Assembly: GCA_013911135.1 (NCBI GenBank)
Contig: JACERO010000017.1
Location: 1-32,906, forward strand
DNA length: 32,906 nt
Direction of reading: 5' to 3'
Origin: Candidatus Nitrosopumilus sp.
Lineage (GTDB): Archaea > Thermoproteota > Nitrososphaeria > Nitrososphaerales > Nitrosopumilaceae
Shown: positions 15,076-23,794 of the stretch, piece after piece
How the letters are laid out: each line of letters opens with the position of its first letter
Numbering within the stretch: position 1 is the first letter of the stretch
Notes under the pieces: generated by a model
What the model saw: only the letters and a program-made list of their open reading frames with translations
What the model was told of the DNA's origin: nothing
Databases searched by the model: none
Made by a program: the position numbers and the translations under genes

Positions 15076-15463
15076 TTACATTCACTCTCGCATTAAAAAT
15101 TTTGAATTTTCTTTCAACTGCTTTAACAACAATTTCTTTTCTCTTTTTGGTACCAACACTATGTCCAAATCTAACACCATCTTTTTTTGGATCTAATTTC
15201 TCTAAATCATTTAAATTGTGAACTAAATTATCTGTAAATCCTGAAGGGTGTAGTCCCCTTGCTTCTTTAGGTCCTCCATATCCAACTTTAACAAGACCTG
15301 GACGACCTCTACTTTTTTGTTTTCTTTGATGGTGATCAATACCTTTTGGTTTTCTCCAGTTAGTTTGTAGTCTGACATAACGCCAACTTTCTGGTCTTAC
15401 AAAATCTGGATTATGTCCTTTTATTTCCTGTCTCTTTGCAAGCTTATCTTTGTTGATCGACAT
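15059..15463 (-). CDS. rpl32e: Large ribosomal subunit protein L32e (eL32)
   Basis: A 134-aa basic protein. The family signature is HNPDFVRPESWRYVRLQTNW followed by RKPKGIDHHQRKQKSRG and KVGYGGPKEARGLHPSGF. The frame is open up to 15670, but the family N-terminus begins at MSINKDKLAKRQEIKG, so ATG at 15463 is chosen. A TATA-like stretch on the minus strand (GTATTTATTT, about 15485-15493) is centred 26 bp upstream, supporting this start. L19e is co-transcribed downstream. Confidence 0.94.
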   Translation of the reverse strand: MSINKDKLAKRQEIKGHNPDFVRPESWRYVRLQTNWRKPKGIDHHQRKQKSRGRPGLVKVGYGGPKEARGLHPSGFTDNLVHNLNDLEKLDPKKDGVRFGHSVGTKKRKEIVVKAVERKFKIFNARVNVSGSKS

Positions 15464-15484
15464 CAGAGTGACTCTTGAATTTTG

Positions 15485-15538
15485 AAATAAATACGTTCCT
15501 AGCCAAAAAAAAATTTCAGATAGGAAAGAGATAATAAG
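15485..15538. promoter_or_regulatory. Divergent promoter region, L32e and pckA
   Basis: On the minus strand GTATTTATTT (15485-15493) lies about 26 bp before the L32e ATG. On the plus strand ATAATAAG (15531-15538) lies about 31 bp before the proposed pckA ATG at 15566. A run of nine A (about 15505-15513) lies between. Confidence 0.4.
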
Positions 15539-15565
15539 GAAATTCAAGGCGGATCGAAATATCTC

Positions 15566-17217
15566 ATGAACAAATCTGAGATTGATCAAATAATTTTTGG
15601 AGGTGCAATCCTCTGACTCAAGTTGTAGGCAATGCTGTAACTGACAAATTCTCATCACAATTAGCAACATTTAGAATCAATCCTGCCAAAGTTCACAGAA
15701 ATCTAGGCGTAGATGAAATGGTCAATCTCGCAGTCGAAAGAAATGAGGGTGTCGTAAATTCAACAGGCTCTCTTTCTGTCAATACTGGAAAATATACTGG
15801 TAGATCTCCTGATGATCGATTTATTGTATATGATGACAAAACTCATGATACAATTGATTGGGGAAAAATTAATCATCAATTTCCGAGTGATAAATTTGAG
15901 AAACTTCTTGAAAAAATGAAAAACTTTGTTGATAACAAAGAACTTTTTGTTTTCGATGGTTTTGTAGGTTCTGACCCTGAAAACCGCCTTCCAATTAGAG
16001 TAATTAATGATCGTGTTTGGCAAAATCTATTTGGAAGAACACTGTTTATTCGACCTACTAATGAGGAGTTAGAAAATCATGAACCTGAGTTTACCATATT
16101 ATGTATTAATGATTTTGAAGCAGTTCCAGAAATAGATGGAACACGAACCGATGTATTCATCCTAGTTGATTTAACAAGAAAAATTGTTTTGATTGGAGGT
16201 ACACAATATGCTGGAGAAATGAAAAAATCAATGTTTAGTATAATGAACTTCCTTTTGCCAGAACGTGGTGTTTTTCCAATGCATTGCTCTGCAAATATTG
16301 GAGAACAAGAAGATACTACATTATTTTTTGGATTGTCTGGTACCGGTAAAACCACTCTTTCTGCAGATCCTAATAGAAAACTAATTGGTGATGATGAGCA
16401 TGGATGGTCTGATAATGGTACCTTTAACTTTGAAGGTGGATGTTATGCAAAATGTATCAATCTTAGTCAAGAAACAGAACCTGAAATATGGGATGCAATC
16501 AAACCAGGTGCAGTTTTAGAAAATGTAGTACTTAATGATAATGTACCAAATTACAAAGATAACAGTTTAACTGAAAATACACGTGTTGCATATCCTTTGG
16601 ATTACATTCCAGGTGCAGTAATTCCTAGTGTTGGTGGACATCCTAAGGTGATTGTATTTTTGACTGCTGATGCATTAGGAGTTTTGCCTCCAGTTTCTAG
16701 ATTAACAAAAGAAGGAGTTATGTACCATTTCATGTCAGGTTATACCAGTAAATTGACTGGAACTGAAAGAGGAATCAAAGAACCAAAATCTGTATTTTCT
16801 GAGTGTTTTGGGGCTCCATTCATGCCTAGACCGGCATCCGTTTATGCAAAACTACTTGGAGAGAAAATCAATCAACACAATACTGTAGTTTATCTTGTAA
16901 ACACTGGTTGGTCTGGTGGCCCTTATGGAATTGGAAAAAGAATTAAGATCAAATATAGTCGTGCCATGATCACTGCTGCTATATCTGGTGCACTTGATAA
17001 TGTAAAATATGATCATGATGATTTATTCAATCTAGATGTCCCAACTGAAGTAAATGATGTTCCTTCTGAAATTTTAGATCCAAAAAATACTTGGGTTGAC
17101 GAAGATTCGTATGTTCTTTCTGCAAAAAATTTAGCTCAGATGTTTGTTGAAAACTTTAAGAAATTTGAAAATGTTTCATCAGATATAATTGATGCTGGCC
17201 CAAAACCTACTTCATAG
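15566..17217 (+). CDS. pckA: ATP-type phosphoenolpyruvate carboxykinase, apparent N-terminal frameshift
   Basis: Gluconeogenic enzyme: oxaloacetate plus ATP to PEP plus CO2. The intact frame from 15718 (499 aa) contains TGKYTGRSPDDRF, the P-loop FFGLSGTGKTTLSADP, then the metal/kinase block GDDEHGWSDNGTFNFEGGCY, and FLTADALGVLPPVSRL. It lacks about 50 N-terminal residues of the family. These are present upstream in two frames: MNKSEIDQIIFGGA from ATG 15566, then NPLTQVVGNAVTDKF and the rest up to 15718, with no ordinary start codon in the second frame. One added base (an A near 15607) would join them into about 550 aa, the normal length. Either the base is missing in the data, or translation starts at 15718. 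The stop faces the protease gene one base away. Confidence 0.88.
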
Positions 17218-17218
17218 G

Positions 17219-19243
17219 TTATCTTCTGTTAACTAGTCCAATAATTCCTATTATTATTACAATTCCTGCAATTATTACAATTGGCTTTTCTGGAATATCT
17301 ATAATTTCTAATCTGTAAGAATTTTCTGGAAGTGAACTAATTTCAATTGTGTTAAATGCAGATGATGTATTTCCTTCAACTCTAATTTTAGCATCTACCC
17401 AATATTCTGAATTTTCATAGATATCTATTGACGCCTTTCTGTTTGGTGTCATAGTTGTAGTGTCTATTTTTCCATCTTTACTATTTGTGACTGAAATTTT
17501 TGCAAAACTCCATTCTTCTGGATGATAAATATCAAAGAAAAGTTTTTGAACTTGTTGATTTACAGAAATTGAGCCTAATGTATAATGTAATAAAAATGGA
17601 ATTACATATCTAGTATTATCATGATTGATAATTATTTTTCCTTCATAATCTCCAAAATTTTCTTCAGTCATATTCATTTTAATTTGCAAATTATTACCCT
17701 CAAGTACATATGAAAATTTTATGAATTCTGACCCTTCAAATTTAACATCAAAATTATCAAATGTGCCCTCTATCAATTTTAATCCAAATTGTTTTTCAGC
17801 AATTCGATTATCTGATGATACATTTACTACAAAATTTGGTGGTACGATAATTAATTTTGCATTATAAGCATTTCCTATATCTAATCTTCCAGCACCTGCT
17901 TCGTGTAGTGAGAATTCTTGTCCATAGGCATCTGAAACAGGCTCAACTGTAGTTAGCAGTAGGGATTTTATTTCATGATGATGAAGTTCTGGGTTTTTTT
18001 GAAGTAATAATGCTACTGCTCCAGAAACATGTGGTGCTGCATAGCTTGTTCCACTAGTGAAATTGTACCCTCCATTGTTTTGTGTGGAATTGATGTATAC
18101 ACCAGGTGCTACAATATCTGGTTTTAAGTAAAATGATGATACTGGTCCTCTAGAACTAAAATGTGCTACAAAATCTGGATTGTAAAATAAATGCATATTT
18201 GCTTCATTACCATTTTTTATCGATTCTTTGATTTCAAGTCCTTCTTCTCTATCAATGGATACAACTGGGATTTGTGGTTTGTATCCTGGTTTCATAAATT
18301 CATGAATCAATTCACCCAAAAAAATTCCTGCTCTATTATTGTATATAATCAGAGCTTTTGCTCCTGCATTTGCAGCGTTACTTTCCTTAATAGAAAAATA
18401 CAATAATTCTCCTTCTACATCACTTCCTCTTTCAACAATTAGTATTGCATCTTTCACATCAATCTCTTTCAAATTTTCAATTTTTCCAAATCCTCCAAAA
18501 ATTATTTTTTCTATGATTGGTTCTTCTAGTTTTGTAGAACCTACCATTGGAATTACAGTATATGGTTTTTCATCTACTTCTAATGTTGCAACCAAACTTG
18601 AAGTGAGATTGTTATATGTTGCACCTACTGTAACAGATCCAAAATTTCCACCTGGGCTACCGATTGTTTTGAATCCAGGACCATCATTTCCAGCAGCAGT
18701 TACTACAAAAATTTCTTTCTCTAATGCGTTATTTACTGCACGTTCAATCTTTGCATTTGTTTTGTTTACTCCTAAACTAATATTGATAATATCTGCACCA
18801 TCATCAATTGCTCTTTCAATAGCTCTACTGATTAATTCTGATGATACTCCTTCTCCATCTTCTGAAACTTTGTAAGCAAGAATTTTTGCTTTAGGCGCTA
18901 TTCCAAATACTTGGCCATCAGCTGCAATTACTCCTGCAACCTGAGTACCGTGCCCATTTGTATCCAAAGGTGGTTGGTCTTCTTGTATGAAATTGTATCC
19001 TCCTATTACTTTTCCATCAGGACCCCATCCAAATAGGTCTGGATGATTAAAGTCTACACCCGTATCAATTACTGCTACTTTAATTCCTGTTCCATCAATT
19101 CCATCAATTCTTGGAATTTCTGTTCCAACATATGGGACACTTCTATTCAAGTATGTTTGAATTTCATTTTCAGATTGTAGAGATTGAGACAAAATAAAAC
19201 CCACTAAAAATACTATCATCATAGAAAAAACTAAGAATTTCAC
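17219..19243 (-). CDS. Membrane-anchored subtilisin-like serine protease (S8)
   Basis: A 674-aa secreted protease. There is an N-terminal signal segment (about 1-20, FLVFSMMIVFLVGFILSQ). The catalytic Asp60 is in VAVIDTGVDFNHPDL, His98 in NGHGTQVAGV, the oxyanion Asn186 in AAGNDGPG and Ser400 in SGTSYAAPHVSGA. A protease-associated-type insert lies between the His and Ser blocks (about 240-340, with GAKALIIYNNRAG). After about 460 come beta-rich extracellular domains, then a C-terminal membrane helix (IVIIAGIVIIIGIIGLV) with a positively charged end. It is thus probably anchored on the cell surface with its catalytic domain outside. All catalytic residues are present. It is divergent from sod, and its substrates are unknown. 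Confidence 0.93.
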   Translation of the reverse strand: MKFLVFSMMIVFLVGFILSQSLQSENEIQTYLNRSVPYVGTEIPRIDGIDGTGIKVAVIDTGVDFNHPDLFGWGPDGKVIGGYNFIQEDQPPLDTNGHGTQVAGVIAADGQVFGIAPKAKILAYKVSEDGEGVSSELISRAIERAIDDGADIINISLGVNKTNAKIERAVNNALEKEIFVVTAAGNDGPGFKTIGSPGGNFGSVTVGATYNNLTSSLVATLEVDEKPYTVIPMVGSTKLEEPIIEKIIFGGFGKIENLKEIDVKDAILIVERGSDVEGELLYFSIKESNAANAGAKALIIYNNRAGIFLGELIHEFMKPGYKPQIPVVSIDREEGLEIKESIKNGNEANMHLFYNPDFVAHFSSRGPVSSFYLKPDIVAPGVYINSTQNNGGYNFTSGTSYAAPHVSGAVALLLQKNPELHHHEIKSLLLTTVEPVSDAYGQEFSLHEAGAGRLDIGNAYNAKLIIVPPNFVVNVSSDNRIAEKQFGLKLIEGTFDNFDVKFEGSEFIKFSYVLEGNNLQIKMNMTEENFGDYEGKIIINHDNTRYVIPFLLHYTLGSISVNQQVQKLFFDIYHPEEWSFAKISVTNSKDGKIDTTTMTPNRKASIDIYENSEYWVDAKIRVEGNTSSAFNTIEISSLPENSYRLEIIDIPEKPIVIIAGIVIIIGIIGLVNRR

Positions 19244-19257
19244 AAATTTTCTAACTA

Positions 19258-19273
19258 TTTTTACAAGTAAAAA
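19258..19273. promoter_or_regulatory. Perfect 16-bp dyad between protease and sod
   Basis: TTTTTAC-AA-GTAAAAA is a perfect inverted repeat in the 78-bp divergent gap. It is centred about 23 bp before the protease ATG (where a TATA box would be) and about 56 bp before the sod ATG. It could be an operator for one or both genes. The base composition makes this tentative. Confidence 0.35.
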
Positions 19274-19291
19274 TGAATTGCTTACTAAACC

Positions 19292-19299
19292 AATAAATT
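19292..19299 (+). promoter_or_regulatory. TATA-like box of sod
   Basis: AATAAATT is centred about 26 bp before the ATG at 19322. An upstream TTG (19298) would lie inside this box, so 19322 is the more likely start. Confidence 0.4.
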
Positions 19300-19321
19300 G
19301 AATAAATTTTTAAAAGAACTC

Positions 19322-19942
19322 ATGGAAAAATACACACTTCCTGAAATGCCATATGCTTATGATGCATTAGAACCTCATATTGATGGAAAAACAATGGAGA
19401 TTCATCATACAAAACATCATCAAGCATACACTGACAAATTAAATGCGGCTCTTGAAACATGTCCAGCTGAGATTCAAGAAAAAGATATCCTTGACATTTT
19501 GTCTGATATTAATTCAGTTCCAGAAGACAAAAGAGGTGCAATTAATTTCAATGGTGGTGGTTATGATAACCATAGGTTATTTTGGAATAACATGAAAGCA
19601 AATGGAGGCGGAGAACCTGGAGGATCTATTGCTGATGCAATTAACGATTCTTTTGGAAGCTTCTCTGACTTTAAAGAGAAATTTTCATCCACTACAGCAG
19701 TAATTCAAGGCAGTGGTTGGGGATGGTTAGTATACAATCCTTCTTCAAGTAAGGTTGAGTACAAATCAATGCCAAACCAGACTAGTCCAAGAACTGAAGG
19801 ATTAGTGCCATTGTTAGGCTGTGATGTTTGGGAACATGCATACTATCTCAACTATCAAAACAAAAGACCAGTATACATCGAAGCATGGTGGAATGTAGTT
19901 AACTGGGATGAAGTCGAAGATAGATTCTCAAAAGCAAAATAA
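19322..19942 (+). CDS. sod: Superoxide dismutase, Fe/Mn family
   Basis: A 206-aa cytoplasmic enzyme that dismutates superoxide. It starts MEKYTLPEMPYAYDALEPHI. The metal ligands are His28 (EIHHTKHHQAY), His84 (YDNHRLFWNN), Asp168 and His172 (GCDVWEHAYYLNYQNKR). GSGWGWLVYNP is the conserved active-site strand. Fe or Mn preference cannot be settled by eye. The frame is open to a TTG at 19298, but the conserved N-terminus and promoter position favour 19322. A T-rich terminator follows. For an aerobic ammonia oxidiser this is a core oxidative-stress enzyme. Confidence 0.95.
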   Translation: MEKYTLPEMPYAYDALEPHIDGKTMEIHHTKHHQAYTDKLNAALETCPAEIQEKDILDILSDINSVPEDKRGAINFNGGGYDNHRLFWNNMKANGGGEPGGSIADAINDSFGSFSDFKEKFSSTTAVIQGSGWGWLVYNPSSSKVEYKSMPNQTSPRTEGLVPLLGCDVWEHAYYLNYQNKRPVYIEAWWNVVNWDEVEDRFSKAK

Positions 19943-19956
19943 AGTTCTTATCTTTA

Positions 19957-19964
19957 TTTTTTTT
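19957..19964 (+). terminator. Oligo-T terminator after sod
   Basis: Eight consecutive T in a T-rich tract 15-22 bp after the sod stop, before the prefoldin promoter. It fits archaeal intrinsic termination. Confidence 0.45.
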
Positions 19965-19997
19965 ATTTCAATATCCTTAATTCTATCTGTGAATGAA

Positions 19998-20020
19998 TTT
20001 ATAACCATCTGAGAATGGTT
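19998..20020 (+). promoter_or_regulatory. Promoter of pfdA-ftsY-argF with overlapping dyad
   Basis: TTTATAAC (19998-20005) is centred about 27 bp before the pfdA ATG. AACCAT-CTGAGA-ATGGTT (20003-20020) is a 6-bp inverted repeat overlapping the downstream side of the box, so it could be an operator. Confidence 0.4.
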
Positions 20021-20028
20021 TGTTGTAA

Positions 20029-20454
20029 ATGAGTGAAGAACAGGCACAGCAGTTAATGCAGCAAATGCAAATGCTTGAAACATATTTTTCTGATTTATCT
20101 CAAAGAGAAGGAACATTTCTGAGTGTTTTAAGAGAGGCAACTGCTGCAATTGAATCCATAAAATCTCTTAGTCAAAAACCTGAATCAGAAACTCTTGTTC
20201 CAATTGGAATTGGAACATATATTCCTACAAAAATTTCATCCACTAGCAAAATTGTTTTGAGTATCGGTGCAGGAGTTGCCGTGGAAAAAGATTTTCCTTC
20301 AGCTATAAACTATCTTGAAGCACATATTAAAGAAATTGAGGTTGCTTTACAAGATAACGCTGCAAAAAAACAAGATGCAGCAGCACGATTAGAACAAGGA
20401 AGAGAACAAATTAATCAATTAATGCAATCTGTATCACAACCAAAATCAGGATAA
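20029..20454 (+). CDS. pfdA: Prefoldin alpha subunit (GimC alpha)
   Basis: A 141-aa chaperone subunit that, with prefoldin beta, forms a jellyfish-like hexamer delivering unfolded proteins to the thermosome. It has two coiled-coil helices (about 1-45 and 95-138) around a beta-hairpin core. The core residues VPIGIGTYIPTKI and IVLSIGAGVAVEKDFPSAI are characteristic of the alpha class. It lies four bases before ftsY, a pairing that is conserved in archaea. The usual neighbours L31e, eIF6 and L18a are not in the 86-bp gap upstream. Confidence 0.92.
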   Translation: MSEEQAQQLMQQMQMLETYFSDLSQREGTFLSVLREATAAIESIKSLSQKPESETLVPIGIGTYIPTKISSTSKIVLSIGAGVAVEKDFPSAINYLEAHIKEIEVALQDNAAKKQDAAARLEQGREQINQLMQSVSQPKSG

Positions 20455-20458
20455 AACT

Positions 20459-21574
20459 ATGTTTGATAAACTTCGTGATGCATTTTCGAATGCAGCGAAA
20501 AGTCTTGGTGAAAAGGAACTTAAAGAAAAAGATATTGAAGATATTCTTTTTGAATTAGAAATCTCTCTTTTAGAATCTGATGTAGCAAGTGAAGTAATTG
20601 ATGAAATCAAATCTGATTTAAAAGAAAAACTAATTGGTTCAAAAATTGGCAAACATCAAATTGAAAAATTTGTTAAAGATAGTTTAATTTCAAACATCTC
20701 TGCATTATTTGATGCTGCAGAGAAAATTGATCTATTTGAAAAAATTAATGAAAAAAAGAAACAAGAACAACCTTTTTTGATTTTATTTGTTGGAATTAAT
20801 GGTACTGGAAAAACCACTTCTTTAGCTAAAATTGCATATATGCTGAAACAAGCAAAATATTCTATTGCTGTTGCAGCAGCAGATACTTTTAGAGCTGGTG
20901 CAATTGAACAATTACGAGAACATACTAACCGTCTTAATCTAAAACTTGTTGCACAGAATTATAATTCGGATCCTGCAGCCGTTGCTAGAGATGCAGTATT
21001 GTATGCTAAATCTCACAAAACAGATTGCGTGTTAATTGATACTGCAGGAAGAATGCAAACAAGCAAAAACTTGATGGAACAAATTGAGAAAATTAACAAA
21101 GTTGTAAATCCTGATATGACAATTTTTGTAGGTGATTCTTTAGCTGGAAATGATACTGTTAACCAAGCACGAGAATTCTTTGCACGTGTAAAATTCAATG
21201 CTTCTATTTTGACAAAAAGTGATGCAGATGCAAAAGGTGGTGCTGCTTTATCAATTGTAAAAGTCACTTCTACCCCAGTTCTTTATGTTGGAACTGGACA
21301 AGAATATTCTGATCTAAAACCATTTGATAAAGAAACTTTTCTAGAAACAGTTTTTGGTTCATTAGGTGATGTTGATATAAAGAAAATAGATGAACCTGAA
21401 CCAACACCAGAATCCTCTTCTAATGATCCGTTTGAAGGGATTAGTGATAATGACATTGCAACTTATTCAGATCTATTTGATGTCCCTCCACCTGAAAATG
21501 ATAACGAAGCTAACAAACTAGCAAATAAGATTCGTGAGTGGATTAAACGTGGTAGACTTGAATCTAGTGAATAA
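20459..21574 (+). CDS. ftsY: Signal recognition particle receptor FtsY, with C-terminal extension
   Basis: A 371-aa SRP GTPase that docks ribosome-SRP complexes at the membrane. The N domain spans about 1-95. The G domain has the G1 loop GINGTGKTTSLAKIAY (about 113-128), AADTFRAGAIEQL (G2), IDTAGRMQTSKNLM (G3) and TKSDADAKGG (G4, about 252-261). VLYVGTGQEYSDLKPF closes the core, which normally ends near residue 301 (LETVFG). About 70 more residues follow: an acidic, proline-rich linker, then ATYSDLFDVP and ANKLANKIREWIKRGR. After the stop codon the same frame continues for 18 codons with a lysine-rich tail (KVEEEKPKKKRGMSGFGK) to a TGA that overlaps the argF ATG. Either a stop has arisen inside a longer gene, or the tail is no longer used. 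Confidence 0.93.
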   Translation: MFDKLRDAFSNAAKSLGEKELKEKDIEDILFELEISLLESDVASEVIDEIKSDLKEKLIGSKIGKHQIEKFVKDSLISNISALFDAAEKIDLFEKINEKKKQEQPFLILFVGINGTGKTTSLAKIAYMLKQAKYSIAVAAADTFRAGAIEQLREHTNRLNLKLVAQNYNSDPAAVARDAVLYAKSHKTDCVLIDTAGRMQTSKNLMEQIEKINKVVNPDMTIFVGDSLAGNDTVNQAREFFARVKFNASILTKSDADAKGGAALSIVKVTSTPVLYVGTGQEYSDLKPFDKETFLETVFGSLGDVDIKKIDEPEPTPESSSNDPFEGISDNDIATYSDLFDVPPPENDNEANKLANKIREWIKRGRLESSE

Positions 21575-21631
21575 AAAGTTGAAGAAGAAAAACCTAAAAA
21601 GAAACGAGGTATGTCTGGATTTGGGAAATGA
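21575..21631 (+). other. In-frame coding-like tail after the ftsY stop
   Basis: Directly after the ftsY TAA the same frame stays open for 18 codons rich in Lys and Glu, ending GMSGFGK before TGA at 21629-21631. That TGA overlaps the argF ATG in the ATGA arrangement common in this operon-rich genome. Together with the basic/hydrophobic end, this suggests the ancestral ftsY stop was here. Confidence 0.55.
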
Positions 21632-22542
21632 AACTCAAAACAAAAGATTTACTCACTTTAGCGGAATTAACCCCAAAGGAATTTGTGGAATTAATTGATT
21701 ATTCAATTAAACTAAAAAAAGAACTCAAAAAAGGTGGAAACAAACCTATTTTGAAAAATAAAACATTGACAATGATTTTTCAAAAACCATCTACTAGGAC
21801 ACGTGTAAGTTTTGAAATTGGAATGTATCAATTGGGTGGTTATGCAATTAATTTATCATCAAATGATATGCAATTATCCCGTGGTGAATCTATTGAGGAT
21901 ACTGCAAAAACTCTCTCACGATATACTGATTGTATAATGGCGCGTGTCTATGAACATAAATTATTAGATAAACTGTCTGAGCATGCAACTGTACCTGTAA
22001 TAAATGGACTATCTGATTCTTTTCATCCTTGTCAAACTTTGGCAGATTTTATGACTATTAAAGAGAAGAAGAAAAAACTCAAAGGATTAAAGATTGCTTG
22101 GATAGGGGATGGAAATAATGTTTGTAATTCTATGATTTATGGTGCTGCATTATCTGGAATTGACATGTCGATTGCAACTCCTAAAGGGTTTGAACCTGAC
22201 AAAACTGTTGTTACAGAATCAAAGAAATCAACTAACATTGAATTAACTACAGATCCATTCATTGCCACTAAAAATGCTGATGTAGTTGTTACTGATACCT
22301 TTTCATCTATTCATAATAGCAATCCAAAAAGAATCAAAAAATTTCTTCCCAAGTATCAAGTTAATTCCAAGTTAATGAAAACTGCAAAGAAAAATGCGAT
22401 CTTTATGCATTGTCTTCCTGCTAAAAGAGAACAAGAAGTAACATCATCCGTAATTGATGGTTCTCAATCAGTTGTTTGGGATGAGGCCAAAAATCGCCTT
22501 CATACTCAAAAGGCATTACTTGCTACTCTTATTCACGCTTAA
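21628..22542 (+). CDS. argF: Ornithine carbamoyltransferase
   Basis: A 304-aa enzyme that makes citrulline from ornithine and carbamoyl phosphate in arginine biosynthesis. The carbamoyl phosphate motif is KPSTRTRVSFE (about 53-63). The segment DSFHPCQTLADF with the HPxQ motif follows, then IAWIGDGNNVCNSM, and the catalytic MHCLPAKREQEVTSSVIDG with the H-C-L-P loop near residue 270. The HCLP loop identifies ornithine rather than aspartate carbamoylation. The length is normal. It is the last gene of pfdA-ftsY-argF; the L18 promoter begins right at its stop codon. Confidence 0.94.
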   Translation: MKLKTKDLLTLAELTPKEFVELIDYSIKLKKELKKGGNKPILKNKTLTMIFQKPSTRTRVSFEIGMYQLGGYAINLSSNDMQLSRGESIEDTAKTLSRYTDCIMARVYEHKLLDKLSEHATVPVINGLSDSFHPCQTLADFMTIKEKKKKLKGLKIAWIGDGNNVCNSMIYGAALSGIDMSIATPKGFEPDKTVVTESKKSTNIELTTDPFIATKNADVVVTDTFSSIHNSNPKRIKKFLPKYQVNSKLMKTAKKNAIFMHCLPAKREQEVTSSVIDGSQSVVWDEAKNRLHTQKALLATLIHA

Positions 22543-22544
22543 CG

Positions 22545-22552
22545 TATATAAG
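22545..22552 (+). promoter_or_regulatory. TATA-like box of the L18-cbf5 operon
   Basis: TATATAAG is centred about 30 bp before the L18 ATG at 22579 and starts three bases after the argF stop. This is the clearest TATA box in the window and would drive the nine-gene run from L18 to cbf5. Confidence 0.6.
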
Positions 22553-22578
22553 AGAAGATTCAAACTCGGTTTTTATAG

Positions 22579-23061
22579 ATGGCCTATTCAAAAATATTGA
22601 GAAGACTAAGAGAAGAAAAGACCAATTATAAAAAACGTGGAACCATGTTGATGGGTAAACGTGATTTTGTCACTGTAAATATTTCTAATGAAAATACTCA
22701 AGTCCAAATTCTCACGCCTGGTATGACTGGTGATAAGGTTGTTGCATCTGCACATTCTAGATATTTAATTGAAAAAGGATGGAAAGGATCTAGAAAGAGT
22801 GTACCGGCAGCATATCTTACAGGATATTTGGCAGGCAAGAAAGCACTTGGTAAAGGTGCAAGTGATGCTATTCTTTATACCGGAACTAAAAGATACACGC
22901 AAAGAATGGCAGCAGCTCTGAAAGGAGTTATTGATGCTGGTCTTAAAGTCCCAGCTGACCAAGAAACATTTCCGCCTGATGATAGAATAAATGGAGATCA
23001 TCTTACTGTTAAAAATGATATTTCAAAAATGAAATCAACTATTGATAGTGAGGCTAAATAG
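22579..23061 (+). CDS. rpl18: Large ribosomal subunit protein L18 (uL18)
   Basis: A 160-aa protein that binds 5S rRNA with L5. The motifs are REEKTNYKKRGTMLMGKRDF near the N-terminus, then VVASAHSRYLIEKGWKG, and PAAYLTGYLAGKKALGKG; AAALKGVIDAGLKVP precedes the end. It opens the distal spc cluster, two bases before S5. Confidence 0.95.
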   Translation: MAYSKILRRLREEKTNYKKRGTMLMGKRDFVTVNISNENTQVQILTPGMTGDKVVASAHSRYLIEKGWKGSRKSVPAAYLTGYLAGKKALGKGASDAILYTGTKRYTQRMAAALKGVIDAGLKVPADQETFPPDDRINGDHLTVKNDISKMKSTIDSEAK

Positions 23062-23063
23062 AA

Positions 23064-23789
23064 ATGAGTCAAGCAACACAATCCAAAGGCACACAAGGAC
23101 AATCAAGAGGCGGTCCACGAGGACGTGTACCTGTATATGGACGAGGTCCACCAGGAGGAAATAACGATCGTCCAAGACGACCAAGAAGAGAACCAGAAGA
23201 AGAGGTTTGGGTTCCAAAAACCATATTGGGACAGAAAGTTGCATCAGGAGAAATTACTTCACTTGAAGAAATAATTGAATTAGGATTAAGAATTCAAGAA
23301 GCAGGAATTATCAAGAAACTACTTCCAGATTTGAAAAGTGAAGTTGTTGATGTAGGAATTATTCAAAAAATGACTTCAAATGGTCAATCTACACGATTCA
23401 AAGCAATTGTTGCAGCTGGAAATCAAAATGGTTACTTGGGAATTGGTAGGGGAAAATCAAAACAGATGCGAATCGCTATTGAGAAAGCAACAAGTCAAGC
23501 TTTTCTTAATGTCAATCCAATCAAATTAGGATGTGGTAGTTGGGAATGCAGATGTGATCAAAAACATTCTATCCCATTCAAGGTTAAAGGAAAGGGTGGA
23601 AGTGTCACAATAGAAATTATTCCAGCACCTCGTGGATTAGGTCTAGTTGCTGGCGGTAAAATTAAACGATTATTGGAATTAGCAGGTCTTAAAGATGCAT
23701 GGACTACTGCAAAAGGCTCCACTCCTACAATGAGTTCAACTTCAAAAGCTGTATTGGATTGTCTTAGACAGACATTTAGTCAGGGTTGA
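23064..23789 (+). CDS. rps5: Small ribosomal subunit protein S5 (uS5)
   Basis: A 241-aa decoding-site protein. The N-terminal 45 residues are rich in Arg, Gly and Pro (for example GGPRGRVPVYGRGPPGG) and probably flexible. The S5 N domain contains RFKAIVAAGNQNGYLGIGRG followed by GKSKQMRIAIEKA. The C domain has PFKVKGKGGSVTIEIIPAPR and GLGLVAGGKIKRLLELAGL. The stop overlaps possible upstream starts of L30. Confidence 0.95.
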   Translation: MSQATQSKGTQGQSRGGPRGRVPVYGRGPPGGNNDRPRRPRREPEEEVWVPKTILGQKVASGEITSLEEIIELGLRIQEAGIIKKLLPDLKSEVVDVGIIQKMTSNGQSTRFKAIVAAGNQNGYLGIGRGKSKQMRIAIEKATSQAFLNVNPIKLGCGSWECRCDQKHSIPFKVKGKGGSVTIEIIPAPRGLGLVAGGKIKRLLELAGLKDAWTTAKGSTPTMSSTSKAVLDCLRQTFSQG

Positions 23790-23794
23790 TAAAA

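Noticed and set aside
15464-15670. Upstream extension of L32e (open frame to 15670)
   Set aside because: The added 69 residues do not look like L32e, and they overlap the pckA N-terminal coding and promoter region. The family start and a TATA-like box fit 15463.
18339-18875. 178-codon plus-strand open frame inside the protease gene
   Set aside because: It is a shadow of the subtilisin coding strand; no promoter or family features.
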